64,000 nt of DNA from Larix kaempferi (taxonomy: Eukaryota > Streptophyta > Pinopsida > Pinales > Pinaceae): assembly GCA_027924585.1 (NCBI GenBank), contig BSBM01000486.1, positions 44,448,501 to 44,512,500 on the forward strand, written 5' to 3'. Below are positions 32,242 through 43,955 of this stretch, piece by piece. Each line of letters starts with the position of its first letter. Position 1 is the stretch's first letter. The translations under genes and the position numbers were made by a program. The notes under the pieces are model-generated. The model did no database searches, was not told the origin of the DNA, and worked only from the letters and a program-made list of their open reading frames with translations.

Positions 32242-32301
32242 AATGTCACAGAGTAAAGCAACATAGCTGGTATGTGATCTGGTTCTCTTCTTTGCTCTGT
32301 G

Positions 32302-33621
32302 TTATTCTTCTGGAATGCCAAATCTTTCTGCATCTTGAATGAGCTCTCTAGCCCATGCAGGTTTCCTCTTGAGAGAGTTATCCTCACGGGGTGGATCTAC
32401 AGGTTCTTGCGGATCTTCAAACTCATGAACAACTTCTGGAATTGCTTCAGTCATGGTAGTGTCTTGAAATCTAGTTTCCTTAGGTTCTTCATAAACTTTG
32501 ATAGGTTCCTTCCTTGATTTGATGAATGCTGAGTTTTCATCAAATGTTACATCCTTGCTGACATCAATCTTCTTGAACCCTAGAAAGTATATTCTGTAAG
32601 CCTTCGAGCTTTCACTGTAACCCACAAAGATACCCTTCTTTCCTGAAGGATCTAGTTTAGTCCTCTTTTCCTTTGGAACATGAGTGTATACTGGACAACC
32701 AAATATTCTGAGATGGCTGACTTCAGGTTTCTTACCAGAAAAGACCTCTTTTGGTGTCTTGTTGTCCAATATCTTGTGGGGTGTTCTGTTCTGCACATAT
32801 ACAGCTGTTCTAGCTGCTTCTACCCATAGATGCATAGGTAGATCCTGGTCATGCAGCATTTCCCTTGCTGCTTCCATGATAGTTCTGTTCTTCCTTTTTG
32901 CAACTCCATTTTGTTGAGGATTATAAGGAGCATTCAACTCCCTCTTAATCCATGAATCACTACAAAGCTTCTTGAAATCACCTGAGGTGAATTCTCCACC
33001 ATTATCGGATCTGAATGTTTTGATCTTCTTGTCAGTTTGATTCTCCATCAAGGTTTTGAATTCCTTGAACTTATCAAACACCTCATCTTTGTTCTTCAAG
33101 AAGTATACCCAAGTCTTCCTGGAGAAGTCATCAATAAATGAGACATAGTAAACATACCCACTTAGAGAACTGGATGACATAGGACCACATACATCTGATT
33201 GGATGATTTCTAGGATGTCTTTTGCCTTGCTTTCACTGCTTGGGAAAGCCTTCTTTATGTTCTTACCTTTTGCACATCCTTTGCAAACACCTTCATGTTT
33301 GGTCTTGATTTCGGGAAGACCCTCCACAGCCTTGCTTGCAATTGGAAGTGCTTTATAGTGCATATGAGCAAGTCTTCTATGCCAAAGTTCACTTGGATCC
33401 ATGGATTCATGCACCATGGCATGTTCAGGTTGTCCCTTCAATTTATACAAACCTCCCTCTTGGTTTCCAATCAATACTGCATCATCTATGTTCTTTCCCT
33501 TTGGCCACATTAGGACTTGGCCATCCACAAATGCAACCCTCACACCTTTTGCATCCAATGCAGAGATAGAGAGTAAGTTCTTCTTGAGCCCAGGTACATA
33601 AAGAACTTCTTTCATCTTCAA
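32302..33621 (-). pseudogene. Element E integrase and linker
   Basis: The 439-codon frame has the GAG-pre-integrase segment ELWHRRLAHMHYK (about residue 75), the zinc pair CKGCAKGK, Asp in QSDVCGPM and Asp in RSDNGGEF. The third catalytic residue, Glu in related integrases at NGVAERKNR, is here Lys (NGVAKRKNR), a G-to-A change that should abolish activity. After the core come the FGCPVYTHVPKEKRTKLD and GIFVGYSESSKAYRI segments and a variable linker to RT. It is in frame with gag upstream, separated by one TAA near 33676. Confidence 0.92.
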
Positions 33622-33675
33622 ATATTTTCCAGAATCTAGGTTGTAGGAGGCTTCACCACTTCCTTTGATTGGGTA

Positions 33676-34761
33676 TTAATAATCATCCCCAAGTTTCACC
33701 TTATGGGGTGATTCATGTTCAGATAGATTCACAAAAGACTCCTTAAACCCAGTCATGTGTTTGGAAGCCCCGCTATCAATCAACCAATCATTACAACCAT
33801 GGGAGGTGGTACCTGTGAGAGCAGAGATCAGAACATACTCTTCTTCACTTGATGAGTTATCATCACTTTCTGCCCTAGCCTTCTTCTTGGGTGGTTCATC
33901 ATCCTCGGCAGCATGAGCATGAAACCTTCTTTTGCTGCCCTTCTTCTTGTTGTTGGAGTTGTTGTTGTCCTTCTTGTTCTTGGGACAATTTATGGCAATG
34001 TGTCCTTTCTCATTACAAGTGAAGCATATTCTTCTTTCTTTGAAGTGATGTGAATATTTCTTGGAGTGAGATGGCTCTCTCTTGGACTTCCATTTCTTGG
34101 TGTGAGCTGTGAGAGCTTGATCTTCATTCCCCATCTTTTCTTCTCCTGCCACAAGCCTTGCTTCTTCTTGTGAGCATTCTTCCCGTAGTCTACTGAAGGA
34201 AATCAACTTCTTCCTTGCACAGATTCCTTGAATGAAGGAGTCCCATGACCTAGGTAAACCATTCAAAGTGGTCATGACAACTTCACCATTTTCTACCATT
34301 TCATCCACTGCTTCTAGTTGTTCCTTGATCTGGGAGACCCTTGAAAAATAAGATTGAATGGTTTTTCCATTCTGAAACTTTACTCCTTTCAATTGGTTCC
34401 GCAGGGTCATCTTCCGATTTATGTTCTTCCCTTCAAATAGCTTGGTCAAAGAGTCAAACATCTCCTTAGGTGTCTTTAGAGAGGACACATGGGGTATGAG
34501 ATGATCTTTAATGGAATCAGCAATGATTCTCTTTGCCTTGACCAAGTTCTTCTTATGCAATACCTTGGCCTCTTCATCCTCTAGGATAGGGATGTCTTCT
34601 TTCACATATGAGTCCAACTCATTTTCTTCCAGGATTAACCCAATCCTATACTTCCAAGCTCGGAAGTTATCAGCTCCTTCAAGCTTATCCTCAAGCTTGG
34701 TGTGGTGAGACATCTTAAAGAGTACTTCAAATGGAAATAAAAAAGATTTAGATCTTACCAC
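33676..34761 (-). CDS. Element E Gag and protease start
   Basis: The 361-codon frame begins with an ATG-led N-terminus; a second ATG (MSHHTKLEDKLEGADNFRAW) about 18 codons in matches the usual copia Gag start and may be the true one. The capsid region includes NRKMTLRNQLKGVKFQNG and LNGLPRSWDSFIQGI. One intact zinc knuckle is present (CFTCNEKGHIAINC, about residue 250). After an acidic-basic spacer the protease active site appears intact (WLIDSGASKHMTG, about residue 330). The frame stops at TAA 33676, probably from CAA, so protease is cut short. The product would be a near-complete Gag. Confidence 0.9.
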   Translation of the reverse strand: MVRSKSFLFPFEVLFKMSHHTKLEDKLEGADNFRAWKYRIGLILEENELDSYVKEDIPILEDEEAKVLHKKNLVKAKRIIADSIKDHLIPHVSSLKTPKEMFDSLTKLFEGKNINRKMTLRNQLKGVKFQNGKTIQSYFSRVSQIKEQLEAVDEMVENGEVVMTTLNGLPRSWDSFIQGICARKKLISFSRLREECSQEEARLVAGEEKMGNEDQALTAHTKKWKSKREPSHSKKYSHHFKERRICFTCNEKGHIAINCPKNKKDNNNSNNKKKGSKRRFHAHAAEDDEPPKKKARAESDDNSSSEEEYVLISALTGTTSHGCNDWLIDSGASKHMTGFKESFVNLSEHESPHKVKLGDDY

Positions 34762-35275
34762 TTGAAATGCTGAAAACTGGATCTGGTCCCGGATTAGGGT
34801 TTGTCGAAAAAACCCTAAAAATTCAAAATGTGAATTTCAATTTTTTGAAAGGATAGAAAGATGTGCCTTGATGAGTTGATCAGCCTGGTGTATTCAGAAT
34901 TTGAGATCAGCAAAGCTTTACCCTTCAGATTTGCCTTTTTGTCCTCTCGGGTTCACTGGGGAGAGCCTTGAATTAGGGTTTGAGTTTCCCAGAGATCTAC
35001 CCAGCCAAAAATCTCGATCCAAAGCTCTAAACTTAGATTTTTGCAAGGCGCTTCCAGCTATGTCTTCAGATTTCAGAAATTCCTATTTTTGTGGAAACCC
35101 TAATTTTTAGGGCAAAATCTAAAGATGTTCGGAATTGAATTCTGACTAGACAGATAGATGTGCCTTGATGAGTAGAGTCAATCTACTATACTTCTTTTCC
35201 AAAATCTATGGAGAGAAACCCAATAAACAAGAAACTCAAGTTTCCGTTACTACAAAATGTCTTCTTCTCAGGTTA
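34762..35275 (-). other. Element E leader between primer site and Gag
   Basis: About 510 bases without a gene. Its sequence (AGTTTAGAGC-, TTGGCTGGGTAGA- and TTTTTAGGGTTT-like segments on the minus strand) resembles the stretch at about 60600-61030, indicating related copia leaders. Confidence 0.75.
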
Positions 35276-35287
35276 GCTCTGATACCA
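35276..35287 (-). other. Element E primer binding site
   Basis: The minus strand reads TGGTATCAGAGC, a perfect 12-base match to the plant initiator tRNA-Met end, directly adjoining the LTR. Confidence 0.97.
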
Positions 35288-35890
35288 TGTTGAATTTTGA
35301 GCATTAATTCACAATACTCTAGGATCTTTACTGAGCAAATAACATATACAGTATATCAATGCATGACAATCACAATAAGCATGACAAGCATCACAAGAAT
35401 CGAAAGCATGAGAGACAAGAGACACAGAGTTTCCGTGGGGAAAACCCTAAGGTGAAAAACCCCACAACTTCCTCAGAGATAGAGAGAGCAATGGCTCAAC
35501 CAAAGCACAACCAAAATACACTGAGATAGTCTCCTAGTAGCAGATGATCCTCCTCCTCACTAGTGCACCACTCTTTGAGTGAGAGTGAGTTACTTTTCCG
35601 AATGAATAAAATAGAGTTCTCCGATCTCTATTTATACTAACCTTTTTGCCCAGTGACCTTATGGGGCCGACTTGTCTAGCTAGGTACATCCACATTATAA
35701 TATATATAATTCAGGGCCGACCCCACATGGTGGTCTAATAACCCATCGGAAAGTACACACATTTGCGACACTTGTCAATCCATATGACGACACTTCCTTA
35801 TAGAGGAATGACACATCTCTTAGAAGGGTACAATAAATATATATAAAATACACAGATGAAATACATTCCGAAGTTACATATACATCAACA
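35288..35890 (-). repeat. Element E 5' LTR
   Basis: This 603-bp partner of 26788-27390 has its TATA box at 35628-35636. TTGCGACACTTG occurs at 35763-35774 (plus strand). Confidence 0.95.
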
Positions 35891-35895
35891 GAAAC

Positions 35896-36092
35896 TTCAT
35901 GAGTCAGGATCTAGATCAGATCCAGTAGATCCCACTTGGTATAAACAACTTATAGGCTCACTAATTTACTTGATACATTTGAGGCCTGATGTATGTTATG
36001 CCATGAGCATTTTGAGTCAATTTATGTCTAATCCGAGACACATACAATGGATAGCTGATAAGCATGTGCTTAGGTACTTGATGGTCTACTGA
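35896..36092 (+). pseudogene. Element D reverse transcriptase to RNase H, continued
   Basis: Directly after the GAAAC duplication the copia frame resumes: DPTWYKQLIGSLIYLIHLRPDVCYAM, LSQFMSNP and KHVLRYL, the junction of RT and RNase H. The sequence loses similarity after about 36090, so the RNase H catalytic part and the 3' LTR are missing or unrecognisable. Confidence 0.88.
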
Positions 36093-37124
36093 TATGATGA
36101 CCTTTTTACAGGATTATGGTTCAAGAACCTTACTTTAATTATCGACCAGGGATCGTACAAATTTAAGAGGAACTATGCACTCTATGTTGACACTAAGAAA
36201 ATCCTAACTTAGAGTGATGTGATTTGGGGAGTGCAGGTAGGTAAATATTCTATTTTTACGAAAGCATATAAAGAAAAACTGTTTGAAAATATTATTTTCT
36301 TGCTGAAGGAATTACTCAGATAATATATGGAAGTATATGAAAGCATACATCTGTTCTATGAAATCATAAATTAATTTTAATGAAAGAAAAAATCTAATCT
36401 ATGAAAGCATAAATTTATTCTAATAAAATCATACATCTAATATGTGAAAGCATACATCTAATATGTGAAAGCATACATCTATTTAATGAAAGAAAGCTTC
36501 TAATCTATGAAAGCATAAATATCCTATTTAATGAAATGATTTGCAAACTTGACCTAAGGAAAATAACTATTTATGAAAACTGGAGATATGTTATTCTATG
36601 AATTCCCAAGAGAAATTAATCTAAATCAAATATAAGGTGTAGATACCATGGAACTGTTTTAATGCATAAACATGTGAATATGTAAAACCGCCTTTACGGA
36701 ATGCACCTATAGAACTACAGATGCCATGCAACGAAACTACAGACACCATTATACAGAGCTACAGATAAAAACAAGCATTTCCAGAAATATACCCTATTCA
36801 ATAAATGATACTCGAAGGATTCATGATTTCTTACTTAACGAAAAATAATGAAATGCATGAAATCATAATATAAGGAAAACATAGAGCTCCTGCTCAACAC
36901 AATGAGGGGGCCCACATCAAAGTGTATTACAAGAGCTAAATTAAACCTATAAACTCAAAGGTGATGTAAAATGCGATTTCTTCATTAAGATGATATAGAA
37001 TCCATGTCTATCCGTAAAACAAAACTTGAGTGTTGTAAACTAAATATGTCTAAAAACAAAAATAACAAAATTCCTAAGAGACCTTCATGCTATGTGTGAG
37101 CCTCTATTTGTTACATAGTTTTAA
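36093..37124. other. Unrecognised stretch with degenerate short repeats
   Basis: No gene seen. From about 36260 to 36560 a loosely repeated word, ATGAAAGCATA followed by (A/C)AT(C/T)T, recurs about eight times. Confidence 0.55.
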
Positions 37125-37376
37125 CACTAGTACAAAATGAGAGATTAGTGACCAGGAGACCAAAAAATTTGGTCACCAAAGTTTTTTCAAGGGATAAATG
37201 ACCAAAATTGAGAAATTTTAAGTGAGCTAACTAAAATTGACCAAGATAAATGACCAATATGGTCACTGGATAAGGACTAAACTAAAAATGATCAATTTGG
37301 TCACATGATAAGAACTAAGCTAAAAATGAGCACATAGCAATTGTTCATTTTTAGTTGTCCCACTCCGACAATGGAA
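37125..37376 (+). mobile_element. Possible CACTA-like transposon terminus
   Basis: It opens CACTAGTACAAAA, like CACTA (En/Spm) terminal repeats. It then carries about seven copies of the word TGACCAA or its complement TTGGTCA, with variants, in both orientations within 170 bases, as subterminal transposase sites do. A 10-bp inverted repeat, CTAAAAATGA and TCATTTTTAG, closes the cluster. No partner end or transposase was found, so this may be a fragment. Confidence 0.4.
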
Positions 37377-40175
37377 AATTACAATTTTCACAATTTACCT
37401 TTTAGGGGGTCTTTAAATCCTTTTGCAGTGTTAAAATTTAGTAAATTGAAATATTGTAGATCATGGATTCAGAGACACGAGTGATAACCATGTAAATTGT
37501 GTCACTCGATGTAGACAGTGCATGTACAAAATTGCAATTCGAGCTGTGACACAATTTACATGATCATATAACGATGTATAGCCACGATTTAATTAACACC
37601 AAATTGATCACCTGCATGATATGTTGACTAACGATGTCATTATTATACCAATCATTAACATATGTCTTCAATATAGGCATAATTTAATAATCGTAATTAC
37701 GATCATGTATATTAACACGGTCACACCAACGAGCGCCTAAGCGCAACTCACACAACATCACATGCCGTCAATTTACCTAGTCAACTGGCTTTCAAATTAA
37801 TGAGCTTTCGAATGAGGAGATCGGTCAAAGAAAAATATATGAATATGTTGCAGCTTCTTGGTCAATTAATTGTTAATTCATGAGGTAAGAAACATATAAG
37901 GTCTATATTTCCATCTGTAATGAGGTAAACCGGCACACACTCTTTATCTTTATTTAATGCTCTAATTATAATGAGGATCCACTTCAAATTGAGGGTCACA
38001 TGTTGACATCTTACTATCCTGTCCTGTTTTCTATCTAAAATTATTTCTATTTAACTTCAATATTTAAGCCCCTTTTTGGCCATTATAAACCCCACACAAA
38101 TTAATTGGTGTAAACCTCATGGGTATTATGGAATACATCTTAATTGATATATCAAAATTTAGCTATGTGTCCTCACATGTAATACAATCAAAAGCTAACC
38201 TCCTAAAAAAAATTGATTAACAATTTAATTTAAGAAGTTTATCTTCACCCCATCCATACCATGAAATATAATTTTATATATTTAAAAAAAAAGTGATAAT
38301 TAATTTGAGTAAGCATAGTGCATCTCAACTAAATAATATAATTTATATGAAATGTATTAAATGTTTATATATTTTAATTTTCCCTCCTTTTTCAATAAAT
38401 CTATCAATGAATATATATATATAAATAAAATAAAATAATTTTATTTCATTTATATAAATGAAAAAAAATATGTATTTTAATTTATTATTGAGGATATACT
38501 TACATTATTATTTGGGATTTTGATTGCAGTGTCGGAGGAAAATTTGGGCATGCAGAGAAAATTTGGGCATGTAGGGTACAGAACTAAGCATCCAATGATT
38601 TCTTTGATCTTGGAGCAATTTCTCTGAGGCTATAATGGTTTAAGATGGAAAATCATTGGTTTTCCTGAGAAATTCAAATTCAAGTTATGGTCGAATATTA
38701 TTTTAAACTTTGGTTTAGAAGACTTCAGAAACCATCAATGGCGATACTCGATGCAAGGCATCATGCTCTGATACATGCATTGTGCCAACTAGTCGATTTC
38801 CAATAGCTGGATCCATCCGTCCAATCACTCGTTGTTCCAGCCTTTTCCTATAGTGCCTTTGCCCTAACTTACCCTAACTTATTCCTTTGTTACTGCTTTA
38901 TCTGATGTTGTCGGTGAGGATGCGGTGGTATAAAACTAGCAAAAATAGAGTAGAATTAACGGGGGTTTAAACGGGCTCCCTCGCCCTGGAACGGAATAAG
39001 CTCCAAATGGTGGTTCTTCAACTGTATACGGGAAAAGTGATGATTCGGTCCATTGCATGAGGACACATTTATATTCAAAACGATCTGTGAGAAAAATATA
39101 GGTAAGTTTTTTATTAATTTGATGCCAGGTTTTTTAGGGTTTTAAACCGATTTTTCTCTTTTTTTTCAATTCACAGTGTTTGTTCCCTTCAGATTTTCCA
39201 TTAAATCTTCATTTCCAATTCACAGGGTTTTCTCTCTTCAGTTTTTGCTATTAGATCTTCATTTCCATGGTTGATGGATTGATTTGCTACAGTTTCTTGG
39301 AGTCTGGCAGAGTTTATTGAATGGTTGAGGAGGGACAGACTAGTTGTGATCAAGAAGAACAATCCCAGAGATCAATTTGCTTGCCATAATCACTGTTCTT
39401 TGCCATGGATAAGTTGTTCCACATGCTATGACTAAAAATACAAGCCAAAATTCCCAGATCTGAGTTCATGGCTGTTGCGCCATTGGGGTCGAGCGAGACA
39501 GAACTGTGCAAGTTTTTGAAATAACTACCATAAAACCAATCGGGTGTTTTGATGAAAGCATAAAATTGAAGATTTCATGTAGGAATGAATCATCAAGCCG
39601 TGCAATGACAAGCAGGCATTGCTGTTGAATGGAGGGTAGATTTGTGGATCCAGGTATATCACTATAACCTTAGTTATCGAATGACTAGTTTAATTCTTGT
39701 TATTTGTTTTAATAATAGATACAACATTTTGGTTCTGTTTTGTATTGGTTTTGTAACAATAAATATAGATTTTTGTTTTGTTTGGTATTTTCTTTTATGC
39801 ATCATTTCCCACCATCTCTTAATAAGCAATTAATGTACTAGGGGAACTTTCAATCTGATAAGAGAAATCTTCGATCAAAGGACTAATTTATTGAAGACAT
39901 AAGATTGCACCTTTTGAGATCCAATACTCTAGAGGTTTGAAGAGAAGTTTAACAAGCGGACAAATGATAAATAAACGTTCTAAGGGATTATGTGTGCGAT
40001 GAAGTGAAGTTGAATTTCACTGGACTGCACATTTTTTTTGAAGCACTGGGAATTTGGGAATTAAAATTTTCAGGTTCTTCGCAGGAATCACAAGGGGACA
40101 GTGCATATATCATTAACACGCATGAGATGACATATGCTTGTTACTGCTGAAAAAGAAGCTTGCTTCACATAATTT
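37377..40175. other. Unrecognised AT-rich stretch
   Basis: No coding sequence was recognised. The part 38230-38480 is very AT-rich. Short direct repeats occur at about 38536-38570 (AAATTTGGGCATG twice) and at about 39200-39265 (TCTTCATTTCCA twice). Some splice-like words are present but no exon could be supported. Confidence 0.5.
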
Positions 40176-40325
40176 GATATGTCTGCAGAAAGGCTTGCTT
40201 TGCAGGTCGTGATGTGTGAGTGTACCTATAATCATCAAACTAGTGGTCCTGATATGTCTGAAGAAAGGCTTGCTTTGCAGGTCCTGATGTGCTAGTGTAC
40301 CTGTAATTATCAAACTACTGGTCCT
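40176..40325. repeat. 75-bp tandem duplication
   Basis: Two adjacent copies, 40176-40250 and 40251-40325, start GATATGTCTG and differ at several positions. Confidence 0.9.
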
Positions 40326-41413
40326 CTACCCTATTTGTTCATTTACTACTTGATGTATTGTAAGCAGGAAAATTGGGCCAAGTTTCATCGAATTATAGAA
40401 TTCCTTAGAGATCCCAATGCTAAAATGTCTAGGGTTTTGGTTTAAATTTTGAGGTTGAGATCTCTTACTCGATTATGCTGATTATTTGCCACTGAGAATC
40501 AATAAAAAAATTTCAAGGCTATGAAATTGCCATTGGTGTGGTTAACTGGCATATTTCTGCTTGAAAAGTTTGTTCACAGTTAAGTTACGTTCATGAATCC
40601 TTAAACAACCTAGCCTTGGACGTTTGAGTTTTTCATGTAGACATCAAGCTTTAGAACTTTTGGGTGGTTCTATAGTGACCTTCAATGATAAAGGCCCAAT
40701 TCTTAGGTGCAATGCTGGCTTGGAGGAGACCGTTATAAACTTATATGACTGTAAGAATAGCATTAATCAACTGATTTAGGTCATTGCCTACCCGGATTTC
40801 TCCTAGGCATAAACTGAGTCTGACTAATTGTGCAAGTAGATTCTTAGCTACTTTGGTAGTCGTAGACTTTATCATACTTGAGTGTGAGTCTTTTAGAATT
40901 GACACAGAAGTTGTGATGGTATGCTAAGGTTTGCTTCTTGGGTAATAATTTGAATGTTTTTTTCCAGCGTTCCATCATCAGTAAAGCTGAAGATAAATAG
41001 CTTGGATCTTTAAGGTTCCTTGCAAAGGATTGCTATAGAAATGTTAAAGTAAATACTTTACTAGTGAATTCCATAAATGATTAGATGACTAATGTGCAAC
41101 AATGCACAAGAGGGATATCTGCTTCAAAAGACTGTGGGTGAGATTACAAGTTCACAAGTTTAATTTTGGTTCAAAGTCAAACTGACTGTTTTCATCTGTG
41201 TTTAGAATCATCTGGATGAAGTACAACTAATTCTTAGAGATCCATAAATTAGCCTAGCATTAGTTCTTTCAATTTTGTTTGAGACACAATCGGGCAAAGT
41301 TCCCATCCTTGCAGAAATTTCTTAAATTTGGTCTTAAGAGGCTTCAAAAGTCATGGCAGGTGAGTCAAAATGGATGTGGTTACTCTTTAACATAATAGTG
41401 TAGGTCCAAGGAA
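40326..41413. other. Unrecognised stretch
   Basis: About 1.1 kb with no recognisable gene, RNA or repeat. Confidence 0.5.
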
Positions 41414-41893
41414 ATAGAGAGTTGCTGAGAAGGTTCATCTGTTCATTGTTGATTTTGAATTTAGAACCCCTAGATAAACTTGTGCATAATGTTTTGAGGA
41501 TTCTAGTAAGACTAGTTGTAAGGAACCAATCATGGAACATAAAGACAATACCATTCCAATAGTTGGGGACAAATACCATGAAAGCCTTACAATAAAGTGT
41601 TCATAGTGATGAATGACTGTGAAGTGCTTTTAGCATATTCTCATGTACATATAGAGAGTTGCTGAGAATGTTCATCTGTTGCATCATTGTTGATTTTGAA
41701 TCTAGAACCCCTAGATAAACTCGTGCATAATGTTTTGAGGATTCTAGTAAGACTAGCTGTAAGGAACCAGTCATGGAACATGAAGACAATATCATTTCAA
41801 TAGTTGGGGACAAATACCATGAAAGCCTTACAATAAAGTGTTCATAGTGCTGAATGACTGTGAAGTGCTTGTAGCATATTCTCATGTACATAT
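41414..41893. repeat. About 240-bp tandem duplication
   Basis: Two adjacent copies (41414-41650 and 41651-41893) begin ATAGAGAGTTGCTGAGAA. The second is a few bases longer. They are highly similar by eye. Minus-strand open frames that cross them are only echoes of the duplication. Confidence 0.92.
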
Positions 41894-43955
41894 ATCAAGG
41901 GGGAGATGCTACTAAAAACTTTCTTGGGATGATTGGAAGGGGAGGAGTCCAATCTGTCCATAGGAGTCATAGTACATACAACCAATGGAACAAAAGCAGG
42001 AATTCGGTGGCTATGTACATAAGCCCACAGTGGTTCCAGAGAAACGAAGGGGAGAATCTAAACATCAACATTCCCCATGACCTAATAAAATTATAAAACA
42101 CAACCTTAAACCTAACTTAGAGATGTAAGCCTTGTCTAAATCAACAAAGAAACATTTGCCTCTAGGATGATGCTGTGTAGGTTTAGGTTGGGGTTTGTTT
42201 ACTATTGATGCAAGTGATCGATATAAAAACAATGATTTGTGTCCACAACCAAAGAAAAATGTTAATTTTGCCAAAAACATACCACACAGATTACACCAAA
42301 GATGCTCTTCCAGAGACCACTTGATATGAAACAACCATGTCTCTTGTGCAATGTGTAGCAACAAGTATATTTCGGGAAAAATATACTCAGCAAACACCTT
42401 AAGATACAAAGCAGCTTCATTGTAGACTGTTGCAGTCAAACTTATTAAACAAGTATAACAAAAATCAAAAGGTTGATACTGAATACTTCATCATATAGTA
42501 CATGGTATATTTATCTCATCCTCATTGCATTCTGATCTGCCTCTTCCGATGAGGCAATCGATGCCATTGCCTGCACCATAATCAATCCAAGTAAATCTTT
42601 TGTAAAATATTATCTAGAAAATGCTTCTACAAATTCCTAATTTATTGCAGCCCTATGTTTTCAACTAAGTAGTTAGGGTTAGTGGGGTTTGGGTGCATGG
42701 ATAGGTGTGAGGATGGGTACACCATTTTTAAAATCAAGGTGCATGGGGGTGCAAGGAAGAATATGGCACACATAAAATATGTAAAACATAACTAAAATTT
42801 ATGTAAAACAACTGAAAATTAAAAAGTAACAGTATGATTCATTGAGTAATTATATTACAAGACTCAACAACCATAATCCATTAATAATTTCACATTCAAT
42901 TCTCAAAATGACAAGAACATAAGAGTCCTAAGTCAAAAAGATTTATTTGATTCAAACGTCAATATCAAAATGTTCAAACAATTCCATCAAAAAATGCTCA
43001 ATGGCATTTGCTTGAATCAAAATTTATAAATCAATAATGTCATTACTATATAGTATTCTGCTGCTTCTACATGACTTGCATCTTCTAGATTCTCAGTGAA
43101 GGTGCTCTCCAGTAACTTCTCACTCTAAAGCACTAGCTCATTTGTTGGCTTTGTAACTAGAGGCAGCTCAACAAAGATATCTCGTTGATCTCCTCATCCA
43201 TACATATAGCATCATCTATGAAATGGTCCCATTTATTGGAAGAACCGTGTACCTTGGTTATTTCAGATCAAGAAGCCGAAGGGAACTATGACTGTAGACT
43301 AGGTTCCCTGCCTTTATAGATCCCAATCAATTTCTCCTTGTTCAATTAATAAACAAGTGCTCCAATTCTAGACAAATGAAGATAAACTGGCTACATGTGA
43401 CAGTAATCGTATCGCAAATGTTTGTATCTCTAGAATGGGTGAACTATGAACCATGAATTAACCACCAATCTATCAGATCCTTGTCAAGATGCCTATCACA
43501 TAAAACATCAATTCTGCCAAACTTGTCTCCCCCACATGAGCGAAAATCCTTCTTTATCATAGTCAAGAATCACTTTATCACATATCTATCATGAGAAGAA
43601 CGTTTCTTCTTTGTTTGTTGAACAAAAAATCCATATTCATTACAAAACTCAACTTTTATAAAGAACAAAAGATAGGTATTAAGACTCCAATACTAGGATT
43701 CCAAGTTTGATAAAGTGGTCATTAAGTTGAGTGACCATTATATATTAACAACTACTTATCCCTAGGGGTTAACTCAACTGGTTTTTGTTGGGTATTTGGC
43801 TACTTCTGTGGGGAAACGTCCATTTGGTTTCCCTGTAAGAAGGTAGCACAACTACCTAATGTATGAAATATAAGGTGCTCTACAACATTGTATGGGAGAC
43901 TCCAATATAATAAAATCTTATATTCCATATCTTCCATCTTTTTTTGTATTCATTT
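41894..43955. other. Unrecognised stretch
   Basis: A 124-codon minus-strand frame (42065-42439) has no recognisable motif. Near 43758-43775 a TAACTCAACTGG word resembles the A box of a tRNA-derived SINE, but no B box was found. Otherwise nothing is seen. Confidence 0.45.

Larger units (their letters stand above)
26788..35890 (-). mobile_element. Element E: Ty1/copia retrotransposon inside element D
   Basis: It is 9103 bp with two 603-bp LTRs (TGTTGA...TCAACA) and the 5-bp duplication GAAAC. On the minus strand it has a perfect tRNA-Met primer site, one gag-pol frame, a long 3' region with tandem repeats, and a purine tract. I counted about 21 differences between the LTRs by eye (roughly 96.5% identity), so it is fairly young relative to its neighbours. 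The frame is broken by two TAA codons and by insertion F. It is the best preserved element in the window. Confidence 0.96.

Noticed and set aside
38930-39660. Splice-like words (ATAGGTAAGT near 39098, CAGGTAT near 39652) as a host gene
   Set aside because: No open exon with recognisable protein sequence could be linked to them.
42065-42439. 124-codon minus-strand frame as a gene
   Set aside because: No recognisable domain, composition typical of random AT-rich sequence, and no supporting neighbours.
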